Shown: piece by piece, positions 1 through 9,799 of the stretch
Layout of the letters: each line of letters starts with the position of its first letter
Position numbering within the stretch: position 1 is the stretch's first letter
NCBI RefSeq assembly: GCF_047675955.1
Contig: NW_027327441.1
Location: 598,291-662,290, forward strand
Direction: 5' to 3'
Length of the DNA: 64,000 nt
Origin: Chlorocebus sabaeus
Taxonomy: Eukaryota; Chordata; Mammalia; Primates; Cercopithecidae
Program-made: the position numbers and the translations under genes
The notes under the pieces: model-generated
Databases searched by the model: none
Told to the model about the DNA's origin: nothing
The model's input: only the letters and a program-made list of their open reading frames with translations

Positions 1-2430
1 TTCTCAGAAAGCTTCTTTCCAGTTTTGAACGGAAGATATTTCGTTTTTCACCATAGCCCTCTATGGGCTTCCAAAGATCACTTTGCCAATTCCACAAGAA
101 CAGCCTTAACGAAAGGCTTTTTGTAGGGAAAGATGTAACTCTGTGAGATGAATTAACAGAACACAGAGCAGTTTCTCAGAAAGCTTCTTTCAAGTATTGA
201 ACGCAAGATATTTCCTTTTTCACAGTAGCCCTCCATGGACTTCGAAATATCCCTTTGCCAATTCCACAAGAACAGCCTTAGCCAAAGGCTTCTTGAAGGG
301 AAAGATGAAACTCTGTGAGATGAATTAACAGCACACAGAGCAGTTTCTCAGAAAGCTTCTTTCCAGTTTTGAACGGAAGATATTTCGTGTTTCACCATAG
401 CCCTCTATGGGCTTCCAAATATCCCTTTGCGAATTCCACAAGAACAGCCTTAGCGAAAGGCTTCTTGAAGGGAAAGACGTAACTCTGTGAGATGAATTAA
501 CAGAACACAGAGCAGTTTCTCAGAAAGCTTCTTTCCAGTTTTAAACGGAAGATATTTCCTTTTTCACCATAGCCCTCTATGGGCTTCCAAATATCACTTT
601 GCCAATTCCAAAAGAACAACCTTAGCGAAAGGCTTCTTGAAGGGAAAGATGTAACTCTGTGAGATGAATTAACAGAACAAAGAGCAGTTTCTCAGAAAGC
701 TTCTTTCCAGTTTTGAACGGAAGATATTTCCTTTTTCACCTTAGCCCTCTATGGGCTTCCAAATATCCCTTTGCCAATTCCACAAGAACAGCCTTAGCGA
801 AAGGCTTCTTGAAGGGAAAGATGTAACTCTGTGGGATGAATTAACAGAACACAGAGCAGTTTCTCAGAAAGCTTCTTTCCAGTTTTGAACGGAAGATATT
901 TCGTTTTTCACCATAGCCCTCTAAGGGCTTCCAAATATCCCTTTGCCAATTCCGCAAGAACAGCCTTAGCGAAAGGCTTCTTGAAGGGAAAGATGTAACT
1001 CTGTGAGATGAATTAACAGAACACAGAGCAGTTTCTCAGAAAGCTTCTTTCCAGTTTTGAAAGGAAGATACTTCCTTTTTCCCATAGCGCTCTATGGGCT
1101 TCCAAATATCCCTTTTCCAATTCCACAAGAACAGCCTTAGCGAAAGGCTTCTTGAAGGGAAAGATGTAACTCTGTGAAATGAATTAACAGAACACAGAGC
1201 AGTTTCTCAGAAAGCTTCTTTCCAGTTTTGAACGGAAGATTTTTCCTTTTTCACCATAGCCCTCAATGGGCTTCCAAATATCCCTTTGCCAATTCCACAA
1301 GAACAGCCTTAGCGAAAGGCTTCTTGAAGGGAAAGATGTAACTCTGTGAGATGAGTTAACGGAACACAGAGCAGTTTCTCAGAAACCTTCTTTCCAGTTT
1401 TGAACGCAAGATATTTTCTTTTTCACAGTAGCCCTCCATGGACTTCCAAATATCTCTTTCCAATTCCACAAGAACAGCCTTAGCTAAAGGATTCTTGCAG
1501 GGAAAGATGTAACTCTGTGAGATGAATTAACAGAACACAGAGCAGTTTCTCAGAAAGCTTCTTTCCAGTTTTGAACGGAAGATATTTCGAGTTTCACCAT
1601 AGCCCTCTATGGGCTTCCAAATATCACTTTGCCAACTCCACAAGAACAGCCTTAGCGAAAGGCTTCTTGAAGGGAAAGATGTAACTCTGTGAGATGAATT
1701 AACAGAACACAGAGCAGTTTCTCAGAAAGCTTCTTTCCAGTTTTGAACGGAAGATATTTCCTTTTTCACCATAGCCCTCTATGGGCTTCCAAATATCACT
1801 TTTCCAACTCCACAAGAACAGCCTTAGCGAAAGGCTTCTTGAAGGGAAAGATGTAACTCTGTGAGATGAATTAACAGAACACAGAGCAGTTTCTCAGAAG
1901 GCTTCCTTCTAGTTTTGAACGGAAGATTCTTCCTTTTTCACCATAGCCCTCTATGGGCTTCCAAATATCCCTTTTCCAATTCCACAGGAACAGCCTTAGC
2001 GAAAGGCTTCTTGAAGGGAAAGATGTAACTCCGTGAGATGAATTAACAGAACACAGAGCAGTTTCTCAGAAAGCTTCTTTCCAGTTTTGAATGGAAGATA
2101 TTTCCTTTTTTACCATAGCCCTCTTTGGGCTTCCAAATATCACTTTGTCAATTCCACAAGAACAGCCTTAGCGAAAGGCTACTTGAAGGGAAAGAGGTAA
2201 CTCTGTGAGATGAATTAACAGAACACAGAGCAGTTTCTCAGAAAGCTTCTTTCCAGTTTTGAACGGAAGATATTTCCTTTTTCACCATAGCCCTCTATGG
2301 GCTTCCAAATATCACTTTGCCAATTCCACCAGAACAGCCTTAGCGAAAGGCTTCTTGAAGGGAAAGATGTAACTCTTAGACATGAATTAACAGAACACAG
2401 AGCAGTTTCTCAGAAAGCTTCTTTCCAATA

Positions 2431-3000
2431 TTGAACGCAAGATATTTCCTTTTTCACAGTAGCCCTCCATGTTCTTCCAAATATCACTTTGCCAATTCCA
2501 CAAGAACAGCCTTAGCGAAAGGCTTCTTGAAGGGAAAGATGTAACTCTGTGAGTTGAATTAACAGAACACAGAGCAGTTTCTCAGAAAGCTTCTTTCCAG
2601 TTTTGAACGGAAGATATTTCCTTTTTCACCATAGCAATCTACGGGCTTATAAATATCACTTTGCCAATTCCACAAGAACAGCCTTAGTGAAGGTCTTATT
2701 GAAGGGAAAGATGTAACTCTGTGAGATGAATTAACAGAACACAGAGCAGTTTCTCAGAAAGCTTCTTTCCAGTTTTGAACGGAAGATCTTTCCTTTTTCA
2801 CCATAGCCCTCTATGGGCTTCCAAATATCACTTTGCCAATTCCATAAGAACAACCTTAGCGAAAGGCTTCTTGAAGGGAAAGATGTAACTCTCTGAGATG
2901 AATTAACAGAACACAGAGCAGTTTCTCAGAAAGCTTCTTTCCAGTTTTGAACGGAAGTTATTTCCTTTTTCACAATAGCCCTCTATGGGCTTCCAAATAT
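2431..3000 (-). repeat. Old three-to-four-monomer duplication, left copy
   Basis: A CAATATTGAACGC monomer is followed by one with the rare TAGCAATCTACGGG, then one with TTCCATAAGAACAACC and AACTCTCTGAG, then one with CACAATAG. The same order recurs at about 5,182-5,751, offset 2,751 bp (16 monomers minus one base). Several mismatches between copies (GATCTTTCC vs GATATTTCC, TATAAATATC vs TCCAAATATC) show it is older than the duplications further right. Confidence 0.75.
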
Positions 3001-3133
3001 CCCTTTGCCAAATCCACAAGAACAGCCTTAGCGAAAGGCTTCTTGAAGGGAAAGATGTAACTCTGTGAGATGAATTAACAGAACACAGAGCAGTTTCTCA
3101 GAAAGCTTCTTTCCAGTTTTGAACGGAAGATAT

Positions 3134-3150
3134 TTCCTTTTTCACCATAG
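3134..3150 (+). promoter_or_regulatory. pJ-alpha-type box, example of an array-wide site
   Basis: TTCCTTTTTCACCATAG matches the published alpha-satellite pJ-alpha motif, which I recall as TTCCTTTTYCACCRTAG, at all 17 positions. It lies where A-type human monomers carry this box and where B-type monomers carry the CENP-B box instead. The same 17-mer recurs in a large share of monomers. Common one-base variants are CACAATAG, CACCACAG, CACCGTTG and ACTTTTTCACC; CACCGTAG still fits the consensus. The binding protein is poorly characterised, so the site is a family landmark and not a demonstrated regulatory element here. Confidence 0.75.
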
Positions 3151-3159
3151 CCCTCTATG
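3146..3159. other. Short dyad symmetry beside the pJ-alpha box
   Basis: CATAG-CCCT-CTATG is an inverted repeat with 5-base arms and a 4-base loop. It overlaps an alternative pairing, AGCCC-TCTAT-GGGCT. It recurs once per monomer wherever CATAGCCCTCTATGGGC or CATAGGCCTCTATGGGC is kept. It is weakened in subtypes with GTAGCCCTCCATGG, CACAGCCC, CTCTAAGGG or GCCCACTATGG. Such short arms could form cruciform-like structures under supercoiling, but nothing here proves that. Confidence 0.6.
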
Positions 3160-3779
3160 GGCTTCCAAATATCCCTTTGCCAATTCCACAAGAACAGCCT
3201 TAGCGAAAGGCTTCTTGAAGGGAAAGATGTAACTCTGTGATATGAATTAACAGAACACAGAGCAGTTTCTCAGAAAGCTTCTTTCCAGTTTTGAACGGAA
3301 GATATTTCCTTTTTCACCAAAGCCCTCTATGGGCTTCCAAATATCACTTTGTCAACTCCACAAGAACAGCCTTAGCGAAAGGCTTCTTGAAGGGAAAGAT
3401 GTAACTCTGTGAGATGAATTAACGGAACACAGAGCAGTTTCTCAGAAAGCTTCTTTCCAGTATTGAACGCAAGATATTTCCTTTTTCACCGTAGCCCTCT
3501 ATGGGCTTCCAAATATCACTTTGCCAATTCCACAAGAACAGCCTTAGCGAAAGGCTTCTTGAAGGGAAAGATGTAACTCTGTGAGATGAATTAACGGAAC
3601 ACAGAGCAGTTTCTCAGAAAGCTTCTTTCCAGTTTTGAACGGAAGTTATTTCCTTTTTCACCAGAGCCCTCTATGGGCTTCCAAATATCACTTTGCCAAT
3701 TCCACAAGAACAGCCTTAGCGAAAGGCTTCTTGAAGGGAAAGATGTAACTCTGTGAGATGAATTAACAGAACACAGAGC

Positions 3780-4520
3780 AGTTTCTCAGAAAGCTTCTTT
3801 CCAGTTTTGAACGGAAGATATTTCCTTTTTCACCATAGCCCTCTATGGGCTTCCAAATATCACTTTGCCAACTCCAAAAGAACAGCCTTAGCGAAAGGCT
3901 TCTTGAAGGGAAAGATGTAACTCTGTGAGATGAATTAACAGAACACAGAGCACTTTCTCAGAAAGCTTCTTTCCAGTTTTGCACGGAAGATACATCCTTT
4001 TTCACCATAGCCCTCTATGGGCTTCCAAATATCCCTTTGCCAATTCCAGAAGAACAGCCTAAGAGAAGGGCTTCTTGAAGGAAAGATGTAAGTCTGTGAG
4101 ATGAATTAACAGAACACAGAGCAGTTTCTCAGAAAGCTTCTTTCCAGTTTTGAACGGAAGATGCTTCCTTTTTCACCATAGCCCTCTATGGGCTTCCAAA
4201 TATCACTTTGCCAATTCCACAAGAACAGCCTTAGCGAAAGGCTTCTTGAAGGGAAAGTTTTAACTCTGTGAGATGAATTAACAGAACACAGAGCCGTTTT
4301 TCAAAAAGCTTCTTTCCAGTATTGAACGCAAGATATTTCCTTTTTCACCGTAGCCCTCCATGGGCTTCCAAATATCACTTTGCCAATTCCACAAGAACAG
4401 TCTTAGCGAAAGGCTTCTTGAAGGGAAAGATGTAACTCGGTGAGATGGATTAACAGAACATAGAGCAGTTTCTCAGAAAGCTTCTTTCCAGTATTAAACG
4501 CAAGATATTTCCTTTTTCAC
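3780..4520 (-). repeat. Recurrent monomer block marked by GCACTTTCTCAG and AAGAGAAGG
   Basis: The ordered markers are GCACTTTCTCAG, a GCACGGAAGATACATCC monomer, AAGAGAAGGGCTTC with GTAAGTCTG, then AAGTTTTAACTC, CTCAAAAAGC and GTATTAAACGC. The series returns at about 11,170-11,930 (offset near 7,391 bp, 43 monomers minus five bases), in part at 13,060-13,620, and in part at 16,160-16,650. At 9,796-9,840 the AAGAGAAGG monomer is missing, so GCACTTTCTCAG runs directly into a GATACTTCC monomer. The block is a building unit of the decamer downstream. Confidence 0.75.
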
Positions 4521-5181
4521 CATAGCCCTCTATGGGCTTCCAAATATCACTTTGCCAATTCCACAAGAACAGCCTTAGCGAAAGGCTTCATGAAGGGAAA
4601 GATGTAACTCTGGGAGATGAATTAACAGAACACAGAGCAGTTTCTCAGAAAGCTTCTTTCCAGTTTTGAACGGAAGATATTTCCTTTTTCACCATAGCCC
4701 TTAATGGTCTTCCAAATATCCCTTTGCCAATTCCACAAGAACAGCCTCAGCGAAAGGCTTCTTGAAGGCAAAGATGTAACTCTGTGAGATGAATTGAAAG
4801 AACACAGAGCAGTTTCTCAGAAAGCTTCTTTCCAGTTTTGAACAGAAGATACTTCCTTTTTCACCATAGCCCTCTATGGGCTTCCAAATATCACTTTGCC
4901 AATTCCACAAGAAGAGACTTAGCGAAAGGGTTCTTGAAGGGAAAGATATAACTCTGTGAGATGAATTAACGGAACACAGAGCAGTTTCTCAGAAAGCTTG
5001 TTTCCAGTTTTGAACGGAAGTTATTTCCTTTTTCACCATAGCCCTCTATGGGCTTCCAAATATCACTTTGCTAATTCCACAAGAACAGCCTTAGCGAAAG
5101 GCTTCTTTAAGGGAAAGATGTAACTCTGTGAGATGAATTAACAGAACACAGAGCAGTTTCTCAGAATGCTTCTTTCCAATA

Positions 5182-5751
5182 TTGAACGCAAGATATTTCC
5201 TTTTTCACAGTAGCCCTCCATGGACTTCGAAATATCCCTTTGCCAATTCCACAAGAACAGACTTAGCGAAAGGCTTCTTGAAGGGAAAGATGTAACTCTG
5301 TGAGTTGAATTAACAGAACACAGAGCAGTTTCTCAGAAAGCTTCTTTCCAGTTTTGAACGGAAGATATTTCCTTTATCACCATAGCAATCTACGGGTTTC
5401 CAAATATCACTTTGCCAATTCCACAAGAACAGCCTTAGCGAACGGCTTATTGAAGGGAAAGATGTAACTCTGTGAGATGAATTAACAGAACACAGAGCAG
5501 TTTCTCAGAAAGCTTCTTTCCAGTTTTGAACGGAAGATATTTCCTTTTTCACCATAGCCCTCTATGGGCTTCCAAATATCACTTTGCCAATTCCATAAGA
5601 ACAACCTTAGCGAAAGGCTTCTTGAAGGGAAAGATGTAACTCTCTGAGATGAATTAACAGAACACAGAGCAGTTTCTCAGAAAGCTTCTTTCCAGTTTTG
5701 AACGGAAGTTATTTCCTTTTTCACAATAGCCCTCTATGGGCTTCCAAATAT
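5182..5751 (-). repeat. Old three-to-four-monomer duplication, right copy
   Basis: This is the partner of the block near 2,431-3,000, with the same rare CAATCTACGGG and TTCCATAAGAACAACC markers in the same order. It differs by scattered substitutions, including TTTATCACC instead of TTTTTCACC. Confidence 0.75.
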
Positions 5752-6561
5752 CCCTTTGCCAATTCCACAAGAACAGCCTTAGCGAAAGGCTTCTTGAAGG
5801 GAAAGATGTAACACTGTGAGATGAATTAACAGAACACAGAGCAGTTTCTCAGAAAGCTTCTTTCCAGTTTTGAACGGAAGATACTTTCTTTTTCACCATA
5901 GCCCTCTATGGGCTTCCAAATATCAATTTGCCAATTCCACAAGAACAGACTTAGCGAAAGGGTTCTTGAAGGGAAAGAGGTAACTCGGTGAGATGAATTA
6001 ACAGAACACAGAGCAGTTTCTCAGAAAGCTTCTTTCCAGTTTTCAATGGAAGATATTTCCTTTTTCACCATAGCCCTCTATGGGCTTCCAAATATCACTT
6101 TGCCAATTCCACAAGAACAGCCTTAGCAAAAGGCTTCTTGAAGGGAAAGATGTAACTCTGTGAGATGCATTAACAGAACACAGAGCAGTTTCTCAGAAGG
6201 CTTCTTTCCAGTATTGAACGCAAGATATTTCCTTTTTCACAGTATCCCTCCATGGACTTCCAAATGTCACTTTGCCAATTCCACAAGAACAGCCTTAGCG
6301 AAAGGCTTCTTGAAGGGAAAGATGTAACTCTGTGAGATGAATTAACAGAACACAGAGCAGTTTCTCAGAAAGCTTCTTTCCAGTTTTGAACGGAAGATAT
6401 TTCCTTTTTCACCGTTGTCCTCTATGGGCTTCCAAATATCACTTTGCCAATTCCACAAGAACAGCCTTAGCCAAAGGCTTCTTGAAGGGAAAGATGTAAC
6501 TCTGTGAGATGAATTAACAGAACACAGAGCAGTTTCTCAGAAAGCTTCTTTCCAGTTTTGA

Positions 6562-7780
6562 ACGGAAGATATTTCCTTTTTCACCACAGCCCTCTATGGG
6601 CTTCCAAATATCCCTTGCCAATTCCACAAGAACAGCCTTAGCGAAAGGCTTCTTGAAGGGAAAGATGTAACTCTGTGAGATGAATTAACAGAACACATAG
6701 CAGTTTCTCAGAAAGCTTCTTTCCAGTATTGAACGGAAGATAATTCCTTTTTCACCATAGCCCTCTATGGGCTTCCAAATATCCCTTTGCCAATTCCACA
6801 AGAACAGCCTAAGCGAAAGGCTTCTTGAAGGGAAAGATGTAACTCTGTGAGATGAATTAACAGAACACAGAGCAGTTTCTCAGAAAGCTTCTTTCCAGTT
6901 TTGAACGGAAGATACTTCCTTTTTCACCATAGGCCTCTATGGGCTTCCAAATATCACTTTGCCAATTCCACAAGAATAGCCTTAGTGAAAGGGTTCTTGA
7001 AGGGAAGGATGTAACTCTGTGAGACGAAATAACGGAACACAGAGCAGTTTCTCAGAAAGCTTCTTTCCAGTTTTGAACGGAAGTTATTTCCTTTTTCACA
7101 ATAGCCCTCTATGGGCTTCCAAATATCCCTTTGCCAAATCCACAAGAACAGCCTTAGCGAAAGGCTTCTTGAAGGGAAAGATGTAACTCTGTGAGATGAA
7201 TTAACAGAACACAGAGCAGTTTCTCAGAAAGCTTCTTTCCAGTTTTGAACGGAAGATATTTCCTTTTTCACCACAGCCCTCTATGGGCTTCCAAATATCC
7301 CTTGCCAATTCCACAAGAACAGCCTTAGCGAAAGGCTTCTTGAAGGGAAAGATGTAACTCTGTGAGATGAATTAACAGAACACATAGCAGTTTCTCAGAA
7401 AGCTTCTTTCCAGTAATGAACGGAAGATAATTCCTTTTTCACCATAGCCCTCTATGGGGTTCCAAATATCCCTTTGCCAATTCCACAAGAACAGCCTAAG
7501 CGAAAGGCTTCTTGAAGGGAAAGATGTAACTCTGTGAGATGAATTAACAGAACACAGAGCAGTTTCTCAGAAAGCTTCTTTCCAGTTTTGAACGGAAGAT
7601 ACTTCCTTTTTCACCATAGGCCCCTATGAGCTTCCAAATATCACTTTGCCAATTCCACAAGAACAGCCTTAGCGAAAGGGTTCTTGAAGGGAAAGATGTA
7701 ACTCTGTGAGACGAAATAACGGAACACAGAGCAGTTTCTCAGAAAGCTTCTTTCCAGTTTTGAACGGAAGTTATTTCCTT
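6562..7780 (-). repeat. Tetramer tandem repeat, 687-bp period, about 1.8 copies
   Basis: Four monomer types follow in order: CACCACAG with TATCCCTTGCC (171 bp), AACACATAGCAG with GATAATTCC, GATACTTCC with ATAGGCC and the rare GAGACGAAATAACGG, then GAAGTTATTTCC. The marker ACAGAACACATAG is at 6,688 and 7,375, 687 bp apart (4 x 172 minus 1). The second copy breaks off in its fourth monomer, where CCAATTTCATAAG replaces CCAAATCCAC. The same four types form the core of the decamer at 9.8-14.5 kb. Confidence 0.8.
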
Positions 7781-8444
7781 TTTCACCATAGCCCTCTATG
7801 GGCTTCCAAATATCACTTTGCCAATTTCATAAGAACAACCTTAGCGAAAGGCTTCTTGAAGGGAAAGATGTAACACTCTGAGATGAATTAACAGAACACA
7901 GAGCAGTTTCTCAGAAAGCTTCTTTCCAGTTTTGAACGGAAGTTATTTCCTTTTTCACAATAGCCCTCTATGGGCTTCCAAATATCCCTTTGCCAAATCC
8001 ACAAGAACAGCCTTAGCGAAAGGCTTCTTGAAGGGAAAGATGTAACTCTGTGAGATGAATTAACAGAACACAGAGCAGTTTCTCAGAAAGCTTCTTTCCA
8101 GTTTTGAACGGAAGATATTTCCTTTTTCAGCATAGCCCTCTATGGGCTTCCAAATATCCCTTTGCCAATTCCACAAGAACAGCCTTAGCGAAAGGCTTCT
8201 TGAAGGGAAAGATGTAACTCTGTGATATGAATTAACAGAACACAGAGCAGTTTCTCAGAAAGCTTCTTTCCAGTTTTGAACGGAAGATATTTCCTTTTTC
8301 ACCATAGCCCTCTATGGGCTTCCAAATATCACTTTGCCAACTCCACAAGAACAACCTTAGCGAAAGGCCTCTTGAAGGGAAAGATGTAACTCTGTGAGAT
8401 GAATTAACAGAACACAGAGCAGTTTCTCAGAAAGCTTCTTTCCA

Positions 8445-8914
8445 ATATTGAACGCAAGATATTTCCTTTTCCACCGTAGCCCTCCATGGGCTTCCAAATA
8501 TCACTTTGCCAATTCCACAAGAACAGCCTTAGCGAAACGCCTCTTGAAGGGAAAGATGTAACTCGGTGAGATGAATTAACAGAACACAGAGCAGTTTCTC
8601 AGAAAGCTTCTTTACAGTTTTGAACGGAAGATATTTCCTTTTTCACCATAGTCCTCTATGGGCTTCCAAATATCACTTTGCCAATTCCACAAGAACAGCC
8701 TTGTCGAAAGGCTTCATGAAGGGAAAGATGTAACTCTGTGAGATGAATTAACAGAACACAGAGCAGTTTCTCAGAAAGCTTCTTTCCAGTTTTGAACGGA
8801 AGATATTTCCTTTTTCACCTTAGCCCTCTAGGGGCTTCCAAATATCCCTTTGCCAATTCCACAAGAACAGCCTTAGCGAAAGGCTTCTTGAAGGGAAAGA
8901 TGTAACTCTGTGAG
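8445..8914 (-). repeat. Three-monomer segment, likely source of a patch at 12.57 kb
   Basis: Three successive monomers carry CAATATTGAACGC with TTTTCCACCG, then CATAGTCCTC with CCTTGTCGAAAGG and GGCTTCATG, then CACCTTAGCCCTCTAGGGG, ending in GAGTTGAATT. The same rare combination reappears 4,124 bp away at 12,569-13,038, replacing other monomers inside a decamer copy. A handful of substitutions separate the two, for example CTTTACAG vs CTTTCCAG and CATAGTCC vs CATCGTCC. Confidence 0.75.
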
Positions 8915-9799
8915 TTGAATTAACAGAACACAGAGCAGTTTCTCAGAAAGCTTCTTTCCAGTTTGAACGGAAGATATTTCCTTTTTCACCATAGCCCACT
9001 ATGGGCTTCCAAATATCCCTTTGCCAACTCCACAAGAACAGACTTAGCGAAAGGCTTCTTGAAGGGAAAGATGTAACTCTGTGAGATGAATTAACAGAAC
9101 ACAGAGCAGTTTCTCAGAAAGCTTCTTTCCAGTATTGAACGGAAGATAATTCCTTTTTCACCATAGCCCTCTATGGGCTTCCAAATATCCCTTTGCCAAT
9201 TCCACAAGAACAGCCTAAGCGAAAGGCTTCTTGAATTGAAAGATTTAACTCTGTGAGATGAATTAACAGAACACAGAGCAGTTTCTCAGAAAGCTTCTTT
9301 CCAATTTTGAACGAAAGATACTTCCTTTTTCACCATAGGCCTCTATGGGCTTCCAAATATCACTTTGCCAATTCCACAAGAACAGCCTTAGCGAAAGGGT
9401 TCCTGAAGGGAAAGATGTAACTCTGTGAGATGAATTAACGGAACACAGAGCAGTTTCTCAGAAAGCTTCTTTCCAGTTTTGAACGGAAGTTATTTCCCTT
9501 TTCACCATAGCCCTCTATGGGCTTCCAAATATCACTTTGCCAATTCCACAAGAACAGCCTTATCGAAAGGCTTCTTGAAGGGAAAGATGTAACTCTGTGA
9601 GATGAATTAACAGAACACAGAGCAGTTTCTCAGAAAGCTTCTTTACAGTTTTGAACGGAAGATATTTCCTTTTTCACCATAGCCCTCTATGGGCTTCCAA
9701 ATATCACTTTGCCAACTCCACAAGAACAGCCTTAGCGAAAGGCTTCTTGAAGGGAAAGATGTAACTCTGTGAGATGAATTAACAGAACACAGAGCACTT

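Larger units (their letters stand above)
3095..3266 (-). repeat. Representative consensus-like monomer
   Basis: This 172-bp unit is close to what most monomers share and serves as a map. HindIII AAGCTT is at 3103-3108, the pJ-alpha-like box at 3134-3150, a CATAG/CTATG dyad at 3146-3159, the CTTCTTGAAG dyad at 3211-3220, and the AACTCTGTGA segment follows. Recurrent subtypes differ at a few diagnostic places: GAAGTTATTTCC, GATACTTCC with ATAGGCCTC, GATAATTCC after GTATTGAACGG, CGCAAGATATT with GTAGCCCTCCATGG, TTCCAATGGAAG, GTATTAAACGC, and CACCGTTGCCC. A common 171-bp subtype has TATCCCTTGCC, with one T missing. These variants are the markers used to trace the duplications. Variation between monomers is a few percent by eye, without two alternating monomer classes. 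Confidence 0.9.
1..6540 (-). repeat. Irregular monomeric segment, no high-identity tandem unit
   Basis: About 38 monomers follow one another without a clear short-range higher-order period. Subtypes are interspersed, several monomers have private substitutions, and the only long-range copies I see are imperfect (2.43-3.00 with 5.18-5.75 kb; 3.78-4.52 with 11.17-11.93 kb). Examples of private changes are the lost HindIII site near 1,384 (AAACCTTC), GAAGGCTTCC near 1,898, and an EcoRI site GAATTC at 431-436 created by GCGAATTCC. This part looks older or less recently homogenised than the right half of the window. Confidence 0.7.

Noticed and set aside
431..436. EcoRI site GAATTC and lost HindIII sites as signs of a functional element
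   Set aside because: Single-base variation in individual monomers explains them; nothing else in those monomers is unusual.
6583..6630. 171-bp monomers with TATCCCTTGCC as sequencing errors
   Set aside because: The same one-base deletion recurs with linked variants (CCACAG, later GCACAAG) in many copies across the window, so it is an inherited subtype, unlike the isolated indels after 61.15 kb.
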